A stretch of DNA of 64,000 bases, from contig NZ_CP069421.1 in NCBI RefSeq assembly GCF_018118585.1, forward strand, positions 1,364,001-1,428,000. The letters run 5' to 3'. The notes under the pieces are model-generated. The model was not told the origin of the DNA. It worked only from the letters and a program-made list of their open reading frames with translations, and did not search any database. The DNA comes from Aristaeella lactis (lineage in GTDB: Bacteria; Bacillota; Clostridia; Christensenellales; Aristaeellaceae). Made by a program: the position numbers and the translations under genes. Position 1 is the first letter of the stretch, and each line of letters opens with the position of its first letter. This document shows, one piece after another, positions 1 through 8,318 of the stretch.

Positions 1-649
1 TTCCGGACAGGATCACTTTGGCGTAGTCTTTGATATCCGTCAGCCTGTGGTCCAGCGATACGCCGTAAAGCGGCCAATCGGCACCTTTGTGGTTATCCGA
101 TCCGGCGGACATGACCAGGTTGAATTCCTTTCCGTAAAGCCAGGCCCTGGCGTCGTCCAGGGGATCGTTTCCCGCGTTGGCCACCTCGATACCGTCACAG
201 TACTTCAGTCCCAGGCGGATCCGGTCCATATAGTTCCGCATCCGGAACGGATGGGCCTGTACCACGCAGCCCCCGGCCTTGTGCACTTCCTCCAGCTGCT
301 CGTGCCGGGTCCAGTGTTCCATCTCCGGATGGGCTTTCATATACTCTTTTGTCAGACCGTAGATCAGGTATTCATCAAAATGGATATTCTGCTCCAGGCC
401 GAAGAAGACATCCAGGCCGATCCGGTCTCCCTCTTCCTTCGCGTCTTCATATCCCTTCCAGAACAGATCCACCCGTTCTTCCCAGGGCAGTTCCCGGTTC
501 ACAGCGGTGTTTCCGCCGAAAAAATGGTCCGTAATGATGATCCCGGTAAAACCGGCTTCCTTATAAACCCGGGCCTGTTCTTTGCCCGTCACCTTTCCGC
601 AGGCGCTTCCCTGGCAGGTATGCATATGGGTTTCATATAAAAATGGCAT
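1..649 (-). CDS. PHP-domain metal-dependent hydrolase, partial (runs off the window)
   Basis: About 216 residues are visible and the C-terminus lies outside the window. The start is the ATG at 649, preceded by GGAAGGAGAG. The N-terminus reads MPFLYETHMHT, giving the HxH metal motif of PHP phosphoesterases. Further PHP metal-ligand candidates follow: TDHFF, the FGLEQ segment, QAHPF and SAGSDNHKG. Family knowledge points to a trinuclear-metal phosphoesterase acting on a small phosphorylated metabolite or nucleotide. Nothing identifies the substrate. It has its own good promoter and is not part of the his operon, so a second histidinol phosphatase is possible but unproven. This is one of three PHP proteins in the window. 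Confidence 0.85.
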   Translation of the reverse strand, partial: MPFLYETHMHTCQGSACGKVTGKEQARVYKEAGFTGIIITDHFFGGNTAVNRELPWEERVDLFWKGYEDAKEEGDRIGLDVFFGLEQNIHFDEYLIYGLTKEYMKAHPEMEHWTRHEQLEEVHKAGGCVVQAHPFRMRNYMDRIRLGLKYCDGIEVANAGNDPLDDARAWLYGKEFNLVMSAGSDNHKGADWPLYGVSLDHRLTDIKDYAKVILSG

Positions 650-681
650 GGCGTCTCTCCTTCCGGATATACATCCATGCC

Positions 682-710
682 ATTATATTCAATTAAACCG
701 TTTTTGTCAT
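682..710 (-). promoter_or_regulatory. Promoter of the partial PHP gene
   Basis: On the minus strand, ATGACA (705-710) and TATAAT (682-687) are separated by exactly 17 bases. The ATG at 649 lies about 30 bases further on. This is a near-consensus sigma-A promoter. Confidence 0.7.
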
Positions 711-794
711 TCTTTTTTTATGCTCGTCATATCCTTTTGCTTTCCTGCTGTTTACTTGTGTTCCCGTCCATTTATTTGCGGAATCAGTTGATAT

Positions 795-822
795 AATTCT
801 GAATTCTGAATTCTGAATTCTG
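795..822. repeat. Tandem 7-bp repeat AATTCTG x4
   Basis: There are four perfect head-to-tail copies of AATTCTG. The tract ends three bases from the stop codon of the von Willebrand A gene (826). It is one of six 7-bp-period tracts in the window that sit directly at gene 3' ends. Confidence 0.9.
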
Positions 823-825
823 AAT

Positions 826-2655
826 TTAATGACTCCGTTCCAGCAGCGTCAGCAGGTACACAAACTCTTCCTTATATGCGTCTCCGGAAACGCTTTCGCA
901 GCCCCGGACCAGTTCCAGTGCCTGGGTATAGGTCGCAGTGCCCTTCCACTCGCTTTCCCGAAGGAGCATACCGGCTTCCGCAACCGCCGCGGCAAACCGC
1001 AGGTTCTCGCTCATGTTTTCCTTCACGGCTTCATCCGTCACAGGATATTCATACAGTTTGCTTACCGTTCCTTCCGGCTCCTTGGCGCGGATGGAGACTG
1101 TCAGCCAGTCGGTCTTTTCCGCCGCGTCGGACACCTGGGCATTCTGGTAGCGGCTTTCCGCCTCACCGAATTCGAAATCGGAATCTGCCGGAATGATCTC
1201 ATACAGGGCCGTCATGCGGTGACCGCTGCCGATCTCTCCGCCGTCCTTCTCGTCATTGGCGAAATCTTCCGCGGCCATCACCCTGTCTTCGTAGCCGATC
1301 AGCCGGTAGCCCTTCACCTTGGCAGGATTGAAGTCCACCTGGATCTTAACGTCCTTGGCCACGGTGATAAACGTGCCGCCGCCTTCTTCCACCAGGGCCT
1401 TGCGGGCTTCATAGATGGTGTCGATATACCGGCAGTTGCCGTTGCCGTAATCCGCCAGGGCTTCCATCTTGTTATCCTTGTAGTTGCCCATGCCGAATCC
1501 CAGGCAGGTCAGGCTGATGCCGCTTTCCCTCTTTTCCGTCACAAGCCTGGTCAGTTCGCCTTCGCTGGTCACGCCAACGTTCAGGTCGCCGTCTGTCGCC
1601 AGCAGGATCCGGTTCACGCCTCCTTCCCGGTAATACTTCGCGGCGATCTCATACGCCCGGAGAATTCCGGCACTGCCGTTGGTGCTGCCGCGCGCTTCCA
1701 GTTCGGAAATAGCCTCCATGATCCGGGTCTTGTCGGCTGCCGGAGTGCCCTCCAGTACAACACGGTCGTTGCTTGCGTAAGTGACAATGGATACGGTGTC
1801 TTCCGGATCCAGTTCCTCCAGCAGGAGCATGAACGCCCGCTTCACCAGGTCCAGCCGGTCGCTGCCAAACATACTTCCGGATGTATCGATCAGGAAAACC
1901 AGGTTATGTCCGGGACGTTCATCCTTTTTCACTTCCTCCGCCTGCAGGCCGATCAGCATCAGCCTGGTCTTTGCGTTCCAGGGGCAGGGAGCGATTTCCG
2001 TGGTCACGCCAAAGGGTTCGCCGTTCTGCGGCTTCGCGTAGTCATAGCTGAAGTAGTTCAGCATTTCCTCAATGCGGATACTGTTCGCGGGAATCCGTTC
2101 CCCGCTCAGGATCTTCCGCCTCAGCAGGGCGTAGGAAGAGGTATCCACGTCCGCCGCGAAGGTGGACAGGGGCGAAGTCAAAACGCTCAGGAAGCGGTTG
2201 CTCTCAAAGGTGGTGTACTCCTCCGTGTTCCATTTCCAGCTGTCAGCCTTGTTGGAAGTGGCTGACGGCATCGCCATGGAAGCAGTGGCCGACGGGGCAT
2301 ATTCCGCTTCATAGCACACAGCTTCCTCCCAATAATCCAAATCATAACAACTGTGTGCCTCCGTTTTGGTTTCCGTGGCGGTTTCCAGTACCTTCATCGT
2401 AATGCTGTCCGCCATGCCGCTTTTCAGCAGTCCCTGGTCCCACTGGAACGCCATCAGGGCCATTTCCGTTTCTTCATCAAAAATGCCGTCAGGTTCTTTT
2501 TCCAGGTATTCCAGTTCCTTCAGCCGGGTCTGGATCCAGGTGACCTTTTCTCCCTGGTCGCCTTTCTTCCAGATCTTGTTTTCTTCTCCCATGGCCGAAG
2601 CCGCGGCGGCAAACACCATCAGTGCCGCCAGAATAATCGCGATGATCCGCTTCAT
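826..2655 (-). CDS. Secreted von Willebrand factor A protein with N-terminal peptidoglycan-binding domain (YfbK-like)
   Basis: The protein has 609 residues. Residues 1-22 form a signal peptide (KRIIAIILAALMVFAAAASA). Residues about 30-90 look like a PG_binding_1 domain (WKKGDQGEKVTWIQTRL, then DGIFDEETEMALMAFQ). The rest matches the YfbK-type architecture: a VWA_N-like segment, a VWA domain with the MIDAS motif DTSGSM at about residue 257, and a C-terminal DUF3520-like region. The likely role is a cell-wall-tethered metal-dependent adhesion or scaffold protein. The start follows GAAAGGAGACG. A terminator lies upstream (2718-2750), so it is probably transcribed separately from the his operon, although I see no strong promoter of its own. 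The function is inferred from domains only. Confidence 0.85.
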   Translation of the reverse strand: MKRIIAIILAALMVFAAAASAMGEENKIWKKGDQGEKVTWIQTRLKELEYLEKEPDGIFDEETEMALMAFQWDQGLLKSGMADSITMKVLETATETKTEAHSCYDLDYWEEAVCYEAEYAPSATASMAMPSATSNKADSWKWNTEEYTTFESNRFLSVLTSPLSTFAADVDTSSYALLRRKILSGERIPANSIRIEEMLNYFSYDYAKPQNGEPFGVTTEIAPCPWNAKTRLMLIGLQAEEVKKDERPGHNLVFLIDTSGSMFGSDRLDLVKRAFMLLLEELDPEDTVSIVTYASNDRVVLEGTPAADKTRIMEAISELEARGSTNGSAGILRAYEIAAKYYREGGVNRILLATDGDLNVGVTSEGELTRLVTEKRESGISLTCLGFGMGNYKDNKMEALADYGNGNCRYIDTIYEARKALVEEGGGTFITVAKDVKIQVDFNPAKVKGYRLIGYEDRVMAAEDFANDEKDGGEIGSGHRMTALYEIIPADSDFEFGEAESRYQNAQVSDAAEKTDWLTVSIRAKEPEGTVSKLYEYPVTDEAVKENMSENLRFAAAVAEAGMLLRESEWKGTATYTQALELVRGCESVSGDAYKEEFVYLLTLLERSH

Positions 2656-2717
2656 TGTTTTCGTCTCCTTTCAGTGTACCGGTTTTCCCGGCCTCACTCT
2701 GTAGGACGCACCCCAAT

Positions 2718-2750
2718 AAAAAAAGTTCCCGGATTTCCCGGAAACTTTTT
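2718..2750 (-). terminator. Intrinsic terminator of the his operon
   Basis: On the minus strand a stem of GTTTCCGG type pairs with CCGGGAAC around a short loop and is followed by seven T residues. It lies about 87 bases after the stop of the last his gene and before the VWA gene. Confidence 0.75.
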
Positions 2751-2804
2751 GTCAACCGCTCAGATTACTGTTCAGCAAAGGAAAAAACACTATATCATTA
2801 TGCT

Positions 2805-2825
2805 TTATGCATTATGCATTATGCA
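2805..2825. repeat. Tandem 7-bp repeat TTATGCA x3 (plus decayed flanking copies)
   Basis: Three perfect TTATGCA copies lie 3' of the histidinol phosphatase gene, directly after its stop-codon hairpin. They have the same 7-base period as the tracts at 795, 8280, 20180, 21311 and 42961. Confidence 0.85.
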
Positions 2826-2828
2826 TTG

Positions 2829-2863
2829 TTTGAAGATTATATCTCATCGATATAATCTTCAAA
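2829..2863 (-). repeat. Perfect inverted repeat spanning the stop codon of the histidinol phosphatase gene
   Basis: A 15-bp perfect stem (TTTGAAGATTATATC and its complement) has a 5-base loop. The TAA stop (2837-2839) sits inside the distal arm, so the last sense codons are mirrored downstream of the stop. There is no T-tract; a 7-bp repeat follows instead. See the gene-end inverted repeats at 8319, 20221 and 28016. Confidence 0.9.
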
Positions 2864-3571
2864 CTTATACGCTATCGTTTCAACCTGGTGGCTGTCACTC
2901 GAAAGGATCATTTTCCCTCCGTGTGCCCTGATATAGTCCCGGATCTCCCGGCTCGGATAGGGTTCTGTCCGGTATCCACGGGAAATCGCCCCGGTATTGA
3001 TCTCGAAAGGCTTTCCGGTCTTCAGCAGCTCATCCACCGCGTTCTGCCAGGCCTTCACATACCTGGGGTGGTGTACGTCAAACGCCGGTTCCTGCTCGAT
3101 GAACTTCGTGATCAGGTCAAAGTGGCCGATGATGTCGCATTTCGTCACTTCCACTACCCTGGCCTCTGTCGCGTAATACGCTTCCGCGAAGGCATACCAG
3201 TCGCCGCCGAAATACTTTTCCACGCCTTCCCGCTGTTTTTCCGCGGTCCAGTCAATGGAAACGTGATGGCCGTCCGGCATCGTCAGCAGGTGCACCGAGC
3301 CGATCACATAATCATAGTCCGAAAAATCATCGGAGATGAAATCCCGTTCCAGGCCGCACAGCACCCGGATCTGCCCGGCATACTTTTCCTTCAGCCGTGC
3401 GATCTCCCTGTGGTATTCCTCCGTGGCTTCCAGGGTCATGCCGCAGGGATCCAGGTGGCTGTGGTCGGAGATACCAACCGTATCCAGTCCCAGCCGGATC
3501 GCCTCCAGGATCATTTCCTCCGGCGTATTCTTTCCGTCGGAAAACACCGTGTGCATGTGCAGATCTTTCAT
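2837..3571 (-). CDS. hisJ: Histidinol-phosphatase, PHP family
   Basis: The protein has 244 residues. It should hydrolyse L-histidinol phosphate to L-histidinol, the penultimate stage before HisD. The N-terminus DLHMHTVFSDG is the PHP HxH motif. ISDHSHLD, GLERDF, GSVHL, IGHFDL and SSDSHQ supply the other usual metal-ligand positions. Its start overlaps the hisIE stop by one base (TGATG), so the two are translationally coupled. The assignment rests on the operon position, because this family also contains other phosphoesterases. No HAD-type HisB phosphatase domain exists in the hisB gene here, so a PHP phosphatase is needed to complete the pathway. The symbol hisK is used in some genomes. Confidence 0.88.
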   Translation of the reverse strand: MKDLHMHTVFSDGKNTPEEMILEAIRLGLDTVGISDHSHLDPCGMTLEATEEYHREIARLKEKYAGQIRVLCGLERDFISDDFSDYDYVIGSVHLLTMPDGHHVSIDWTAEKQREGVEKYFGGDWYAFAEAYYATEARVVEVTKCDIIGHFDLITKFIEQEPAFDVHHPRYVKAWQNAVDELLKTGKPFEINTGAISRGYRTEPYPSREIRDYIRAHGGKMILSSDSHQVETIAYKFEDYIDEI

Positions 3572-4218
3572 CAGACCATTTTCTCCTGCTTTACCTTTTT
3601 GTCGATCACGTGGCGGGAGGCCAGTTCCTTGTGAATATCCTCCAGGGAGATACCCGCCTCGATCATCAGTACCATCACATGGTACGCCAGATCAGCGATC
3701 TCATAGACCGTGTTTTTCTTGTCCTTGTCCTTAGCGGCAATGATCACTTCCGTGGTCTCTTCGCCCACCTTCTTCAGGATTTTATCCAGGCCCTTTTCAA
3801 ACAGATAGGTGGTGTAGGAACCTTCCTTCTTTTCGGTCTTCCGGCCGGCGATCAGTTCCATCAGTCCCTCATAGGTGAACTCATGCAGCTCATCGCTTTC
3901 CCAGATCACGTCATTGAAGCAGGTTTCCGTACCCGTATGGCAGGCCGGCCCGTCCTTTTCCACTTTCACCAGCAGCGTATCCCGGTCGCAGTCCGCCGTG
4001 ATGGACACAATATGCTGGTAGTTGCCGCTGGTCTCGCCCTTCAGCCACAGTTCCTGGCGGCTCCTGCTCCAGAAGCAGGTCAGTCCCTTCTCCATGGAAA
4101 CCTTCAGGCTTTCCCTGTTCATATAGGCCATCATCAGCACCTTGCCGCTTACGGCATCCACCACAATGGCCGGGATCAGGCCCTTCTCGTCAAACTTCAG
4201 TTCATCGATGTTCAGCAT
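3571..4218 (-). CDS. hisIE: Bifunctional phosphoribosyl-AMP cyclohydrolase / phosphoribosyl-ATP pyrophosphatase
   Basis: The protein has 215 residues. The N-terminal HisI domain (about 1-115) opens the adenine ring of PR-AMP and shows the Zn/Mg-ligand regions [24 protein letters not shown] and CHTG. The C-terminal HisE domain (about 125-210) hydrolyses PR-ATP and shows the EE..E..IAAK pattern ([16 protein letters not shown]) followed by DLAYH. GGAGG precedes the ATG. Unusually for this tight operon, 269 bases separate it from hisF. That gap holds a structured-RNA candidate. Confidence 0.95.
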   Translation of the reverse strand: MLNIDELKFDEKGLIPAIVVDAVSGKVLMMAYMNRESLKVSMEKGLTCFWSRSRQELWLKGETSGNYQHIVSITADCDRDTLLVKVEKDGPACHTGTETCFNDVIWESDELHEFTYEGLMELIAGRKTEKKEGSYTTYLFEKGLDKILKKVGEETTEVIIAAKDKDKKNTVYEIADLAYHVMVLMIEAGISLEDIHKELASRHVIDKKVKQEKMV

Positions 4219-4304
4219 AATGCTTCCTCCAATTCATAATCACAATTCACTGTGAGATATTTCAGACTCTCTTATTTTTCCTTAGGCGAGCTCAACAATC
4301 TTTC

Positions 4305-4485
4305 GGCAGGCCGTGAGGAATGTCCCTCGAAGGACGTCCGCAGTGCGGGTGCTTAACGATAAACGAGCCTTGGCGAAGTTTGAGTTTAGCACCCCTACAC
4401 TAGGACCAAGTGCGAACGGTCCGCGAGAGGGACTTCCGAGATCAGGCCTGCCAGGAGAGCCCCCCTGACAGCGAGCATTTCTGCC
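4305..4485 (-). ncRNA. Candidate structured RNA between hisF and hisIE (unassigned family)
   Basis: The gap folds as a closed multibranch structure. The outer stem is GGCAGGCC (4305-4312) with GGCCTGCC (4445-4452). Nested inside is GUCCCUC/GAGGGAC, flanked by GGAA/UUCC. The core holds GGGTGCT/AGCACCC and GGACC/GGUCC hairpins. Two further hairpins, near 4452-4467 and 4467-4485, lie on the hisF side. In three of these helices the pairing is completed by a G-U wobble on the minus strand but would be an A-C mismatch on the plus strand, so it is probably transcribed with the operon. No ribosome-binding site and no recognised protein support the short reading frame across it. The size and multibranch fold make the Bacillota raiA-motif RNA the first family to compare. 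I cannot confirm that by eye. Confidence 0.65.
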
Positions 4486-4487
4486 TA

Positions 4488-5246
4488 TCATAACCTTGCA
4501 GGAATTCCGTTCTTCTGCATTTCCCGCTTCAGGTCATTAATAGCCACTTCTCCAAAGTGGAAGATCGATGCAGCGAGCCCCGCATCCACCCCGGGCAGCG
4601 CCTTGAACAGCGTAATAAAGTCCCCGATGCATCCGGCCCCGCCGGAAGCGATCACCGGCACCTTCACCACATCGCAAACCTTTTCCAGCAGCTCCAGGTC
4701 AAACCCCTGTTTCACGCCGTCGGTATCCATGGAGTTGACCACAACCTCCCCGGCACCTTCCCCGACGCAACGGCGGACCCATTCAATGGCCTCCATGCCG
4801 GTATTTTCCCGGCCGCCCTTGGCGAAAATCCGGAACACACCGTCCACCCGCTTCACGTCCACGCTCAGCACCACGCACTGATCGCCGTAGAGCTTCGCGG
4901 CCTTTCCCACCAGCGAGGGATCCCGGATCGCGCCGGAGTTGACGGACACCTTATCCGCGCCGCACTTCAGCACCCGGTCAAAGTCCGCTGTGGTATTGAT
5001 GCCTCCGCCGACAGTCAGCGGAATAAACACCGTCCTTGCGGTTTCAGTCAGGATATCCGTAAACAGCGCCCGGCCTTCCGCGGAAGCCGTGATGTCATAG
5101 AACACCAGCTCGTCCGCGCCGTTCTCGCTGTAATACTTCGCCAGTTCCACCGGAGACGCCACATCCCCGAGCTTCTGGAAGTTGACACCCTTCACTACAC
5201 GCCCGTCCTTCACGTCCAGGCAGGGAATGATTCGTTTTGTGATCAT
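4488..5246 (-). CDS. hisF: Imidazole glycerol phosphate synthase, cyclase subunit
   Basis: The protein has 252 residues, the usual length. It uses ammonia from HisH to close PRFAR into imidazole glycerol phosphate plus AICAR. The start MITKRIIPCLDVKDGRVVKG carries the catalytic Asp (CLDV), and the second catalytic Asp lies in NSMDTDG. The phosphate-binding glycines SGGAG and the VGGGI motif are present. The start overlaps the hisA stop by 4 bases. It is the last gene before the RNA-containing gap. Confidence 0.97.
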   Translation of the reverse strand: MITKRIIPCLDVKDGRVVKGVNFQKLGDVASPVELAKYYSENGADELVFYDITASAEGRALFTDILTETARTVFIPLTVGGGINTTADFDRVLKCGADKVSVNSGAIRDPSLVGKAAKLYGDQCVVLSVDVKRVDGVFRIFAKGGRENTGMEAIEWVRRCVGEGAGEVVVNSMDTDGVKQGFDLELLEKVCDVVKVPVIASGGAGCIGDFITLFKALPGVDAGLAASIFHFGEVAINDLKREMQKNGIPARL

Positions 5247-5956
5247 CTTGCAGCCTCAATCGCTTTCTTCAGGTCGATATCCCCGGTATAGTACGCCTTG
5301 CCGATAATGGCGCCGTACAGGTTCATCTTCCGCAGGCTCTCCACATCCTCCAGGGTGGATACGCCGCCGGAAGCCGTAATCTGCAGTCCCAGTGTTTCAG
5401 ACAGCTGCCGGTACATTTCCCGGTTGGTTCCGCGCATGGCGCCGTCCCTGGAAATGTCCGTGCAGATCAGCGTTTTCACTCCGATGCTTTCCATCTCCCG
5501 GCAGAAATCCATGAAAGGCAGGGCGGATTTCTCCATCCAGCCCTTGATCGCCACATAGCCGTCACGGACGTCCACGCCCACGGCAATCTTTTCGCCGTAT
5601 GTGTTCACCGCTTCCCGAAGGAAAGCGGGGTCTTCCACCGCCGCGGTCCCCAGGATCACCCGGTCCAGGCCGGCGGAAAGATACGTCTTCACCGTTTCCA
5701 TGCTGCGGATACCGCCGCCGATCTCACAGAAAAGCCCGGCTGCGTTTTTGATGCGCAGCACCGTTTCCAGGTTCGGCGTCGTTCCGTTTTTCGCGCCTTC
5801 CAGGTCAACCAGGTGGGCGTGGGTCGCGCCTTTGGCGGCAAAATCCTTCGCGATCTCCTCGGGATGCTCGCTGTATACGGTCATCTGTGCGTAATCGCCC
5901 TTGAACAGGCGCACAGCTTTACCTTCATATAAATCAATGGCAGGGAAAAGAATCAT
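5243..5956 (-). CDS. hisA: ProFAR isomerase (1-(5-phosphoribosyl)-5-[(5-phosphoribosylamino)methylideneamino]imidazole-4-carboxamide isomerase)
   Basis: The protein has 237 residues in a TIM-barrel family homologous to HisF. It performs the Amadori rearrangement of ProFAR to PRFAR. The N-terminus MILFPAIDLYEGKAVRL contains the catalytic Asp (AIDL), with the second catalytic Asp in CTDISRDGA. Phosphate-binding motifs IGGGI and TASGGV are present. It starts 5 bases after the hisH stop and overlaps hisF by 4 bases. Confidence 0.97.
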   Translation of the reverse strand: MILFPAIDLYEGKAVRLFKGDYAQMTVYSEHPEEIAKDFAAKGATHAHLVDLEGAKNGTTPNLETVLRIKNAAGLFCEIGGGIRSMETVKTYLSAGLDRVILGTAAVEDPAFLREAVNTYGEKIAVGVDVRDGYVAIKGWMEKSALPFMDFCREMESIGVKTLICTDISRDGAMRGTNREMYRQLSETLGLQITASGGVSTLEDVESLRKMNLYGAIIGKAYYTGDIDLKKAIEAAR

Positions 5957-5961
5957 CTTTC

Positions 5962-6579
5962 TCAGATTCCCTCCGTTTCACAGAATGCTTTTAGGATCCT
6001 CAGGCCGACTTCTCCACTCTTTTCCGGGTGGAACTGGCATCCGAACACATTGCCCTTTCCCACGCAGGCGGTCAGGTCCGCGCCGTATTCCGTCACGGCC
6101 AGCAGGCTTTCATCGCAGTTCACCGCGCTGTAGGAGTGTACAAAATAGACGTACTCCCCTTCCCGGGTATACTTCAGCAGCGGCGATTCCTTCACAATCT
6201 TCAGGCTGTTCCAGCCCATCTGGGGAATCTTCAGGCCTTCCGGGATCCGTTCGGCAATGGGCCGGATCTCACCCTTCAGCAGGCCCAGTCCCTCATGTAC
6301 GCCGTATTCATAGCTGCGTTCAAACAGCATCTGCATGCCCAGGCATACGCCCATCAGCGGCTTCCCTTTGGCCGTTTCTTCCTTCACCGCCCGGTCCATG
6401 CCGGAGGCCCGCAGCTTCTCCGCCGCGTCCTGGAAAGCGCCGACGCCGGGAAGGATCAGCCGGTCCGCCCGGCGGATCTCCTCAATATCGCTGGTCACCA
6501 CCGCTTCCTGTCCGATGGCCGCAAAGGAGGAGCGGAGGGAAAACAGGTTTCCCACGCCGTAATCGATGATCGCGATCAT
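5962..6579 (-). CDS. hisH: Imidazole glycerol phosphate synthase, glutamine amidotransferase subunit
   Basis: The protein has 205 residues. As a class I glutamine amidotransferase it supplies ammonia to HisF. The nucleophile is in GVCLGMQ, and the partner His/Glu are in QFHPEKSG. The oxyanion-hole region PGVGAF is visible. I use the ATG at 6579 (AAAGGAG seven bases before it), which overlaps the hisB stop as TGATG. A GTG one codon earlier is less well placed. Confidence 0.96.
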   Translation of the reverse strand: MIAIIDYGVGNLFSLRSSFAAIGQEAVVTSDIEEIRRADRLILPGVGAFQDAAEKLRASGMDRAVKEETAKGKPLMGVCLGMQMLFERSYEYGVHEGLGLLKGEIRPIAERIPEGLKIPQMGWNSLKIVKESPLLKYTREGEYVYFVHSYSAVNCDESLLAVTEYGADLTACVGKGNVFGCQFHPEKSGEVGLRILKAFCETEGI

Positions 6580-7166
6580 CACAGAACTCCTTTCGTGGAA
6601 GGAATCTCTCCGGCACAGGCCGGATCGATCGCCACGGCGGTCCGCAGGCTGCGTGCCGCGCTCTTGAAAGCGCCTTCAATGATGTGGTGGCTGTTTCCGC
6701 CCGCAAGCTGCCGGATGTGCAGCGTAGCGCCCGCGTTGTGAGCCAGGGCCCGGAAGAACTCTTCCGTCAGCTCCGTGTCAAAGGTACCGACTTTTTCAGC
6801 CGGGATCTGCAGGTCATACACCAGCAGGCCCCGTCCGGAAAGATCCACCGCCGTCAGGATCAGGCTTTCATCCATGGGTAGGATCGTGCTGCCGTAGCGG
6901 GTCACGCCTTTCTTGTCGCCCATGGCCTGCTCAAACGCCTTTCCCAGCGCGATGCCGATATCCTCAACGGAGTGATGGTCATCCACATAGGTATCACCCT
7001 TGCAGGAAACCTCCAGGTCAAAGCGCCCGTGCCGGGCGAACAGCGTCAGCATGTGATCCAGGAATCCAACGCCTGTGTCGATCACGCTTTTTCCTGTTCC
7101 GTCAATGTTCAGCAGGATCCGGATATCCGTTTCACCTGTTTTGCGGTTCACTTCAGCCTGTCTCAT
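6579..7166 (-). CDS. hisB: Imidazoleglycerol-phosphate dehydratase
   Basis: The protein has 195 residues, a monofunctional dehydratase length. It lacks the HAD phosphatase domain found in enterobacterial HisB. It converts imidazole glycerol phosphate to imidazole acetol phosphate. The paired metal-binding repeats are visible as FLDHMLTLFARHGRFDL...DDHHSVEDIGI and later FRALAHNAGATLHIR...GGNSHHIIEGAFK. It overlaps hisC by 4 bases (ATGA). Confidence 0.97.
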   Translation of the reverse strand: MRQAEVNRKTGETDIRILLNIDGTGKSVIDTGVGFLDHMLTLFARHGRFDLEVSCKGDTYVDDHHSVEDIGIALGKAFEQAMGDKKGVTRYGSTILPMDESLILTAVDLSGRGLLVYDLQIPAEKVGTFDTELTEEFFRALAHNAGATLHIRQLAGGNSHHIIEGAFKSAARSLRTAVAIDPACAGEIPSTKGVL

Positions 7167-8227
7167 TTTTTCTCCTCCAGGATGTCTTTGATGTTGGCGA
7201 TCAGGGCGTCCATCTGCTCCGGTGTTCCGATCGTGATGCGGTTATAGTCCCTGATGCGTTCCTTGCTGAAGTGGCGGATCAGGATTCCCCGCTTCTTCAG
7301 TTCAAGGTACAGCTCCTCACCGGAAACCGCCGGATGCCGGGCAAACAGGAAATTGGTCCGGGATTCTGTCATTTCAAAGCCCAGGTCCCGCAGCGCCTTG
7401 GCGGTACGGTCCCGCGTTTCCATGATGATCCCGCAGTTTCTTATATTATATTCGTCCTTTTTCAGGCACGCAACGCCTGCCGCGTGTGTCAGCCGGTTAA
7501 CATTGTAGGGATTCAGGGAATACTTCACCGTGTTCAGGTCCCGGATCAGTTCCGGATTGCCGATTCCCATTCCCAGCCGGGCACCCGCCATGGAGCGGGA
7601 CTTAGAGAATGTCTGGGTAACCAGCAGGTTGTCGTATTTCCGGATCAGCGGCACACAGCTTTCCGCGCCGAAGTCCACATATGCCTCATCCACTACCACA
7701 ATGTTCCCCGGATTCCGTTTCACGATCTCCTCGATCTCATCCCGGCCCAGGGCAATGGCTGTCGGCGCGTTGGGGTTGGCGATAAAGATCGTCCCGTTCT
7801 TTCCGAAGTAATCGGTGATATCAATGGTCAGATCTTCCTTCAGGGGGATCTCCTCATAGGGAAGCATATTAATATCCGCGAAAACCGGATAGAAGCCGTA
7901 GGTCACGTCCGCGAAGACTGCCGGGGTTTTGCTGTCGCAGAAAGCCATGAAAGCAAAATTGAGGATCTCATCCGAGCCGTTGGTCATCAGCAGCTCCTCA
8001 GCGGATACGTTCAGCCTTTCCGCCAGGATCTTCCGCAGTTCCACGCATTCCGTATCGGAATACAGGTACAGCTTTTCGCTTTCCGCCCGGACCGCCTCAG
8101 CCACTTCCGGCAGCGGCGGATAGGGATTCTCATTGGTGTTCAGCTTGATGTATTTCTGATCCCTGGGCTGTTCACCGGGAACATAAGCCACCAGGTTTTT
8201 ATACTTTTCCGAAAAGAACCGGCTCAT
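7163..8227 (-). CDS. hisC: Histidinol-phosphate aminotransferase
   Basis: The protein has 354 residues in the fold-type I PLP aminotransferases. It transaminates imidazole acetol phosphate to histidinol phosphate. LNTNENPYPP is the substrate-loop motif, TNGSDEIL and NPNAPT are cofactor motifs, and the Schiff-base lysine is in TFSKSRSMAGARLG. I start at the ATG at 8227 (GGAG eight bases upstream) rather than the GTG three codons earlier. A gap of about 80 bases separates it from hisD and holds a 7-bp repeat tract, one of two breaks in the otherwise overlapping operon. Confidence 0.96.
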   Translation of the reverse strand: MSRFFSEKYKNLVAYVPGEQPRDQKYIKLNTNENPYPPLPEVAEAVRAESEKLYLYSDTECVELRKILAERLNVSAEELLMTNGSDEILNFAFMAFCDSKTPAVFADVTYGFYPVFADINMLPYEEIPLKEDLTIDITDYFGKNGTIFIANPNAPTAIALGRDEIEEIVKRNPGNIVVVDEAYVDFGAESCVPLIRKYDNLLVTQTFSKSRSMAGARLGMGIGNPELIRDLNTVKYSLNPYNVNRLTHAAGVACLKKDEYNIRNCGIIMETRDRTAKALRDLGFEMTESRTNFLFARHPAVSGEELYLELKKRGILIRHFSKERIRDYNRITIGTPEQMDALIANIKDILEEKK

Positions 8228-8279
8228 GCTGCTCACTCCACTTCACAGATATATACCTCGTTATGCTGAAAGTATATAT

Positions 8280-8318
8280 CATTTTTCATTCTTCATTTTT
8301 CATTGTTCATTTTTCATT
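8280..8318. repeat. 7-bp-period CATTNTT repeat tract at the hisD 3' end
   Basis: The tract reads as CATTTTT/CATTCTT/CATTGTT units with a 7-base period. The hisD stop (8307-8309) falls inside it, so the last hisD codons (NEK) are repeat-encoded. A hairpin directly abuts it (8319-8348). Confidence 0.85.

Noticed and set aside
829-2265. Long open frame (478 codons) on the plus strand opposite the VWA gene
   Set aside because: It has no ribosome-binding site, no recognisable domain, and is the mirror of a well-supported gene. GC-biased codon use makes such shadows common here; the same applies to the long frames opposite hisD, the HD-GYP gene, mgtA and helD.
4282-4491. A 69-codon minus-strand frame in the hisF-hisIE gap
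   Set aside because: Its composition is Arg/Pro/Ser-rich with no domain, it lacks a good ribosome-binding site, and its whole length is explained by base-paired RNA stems.
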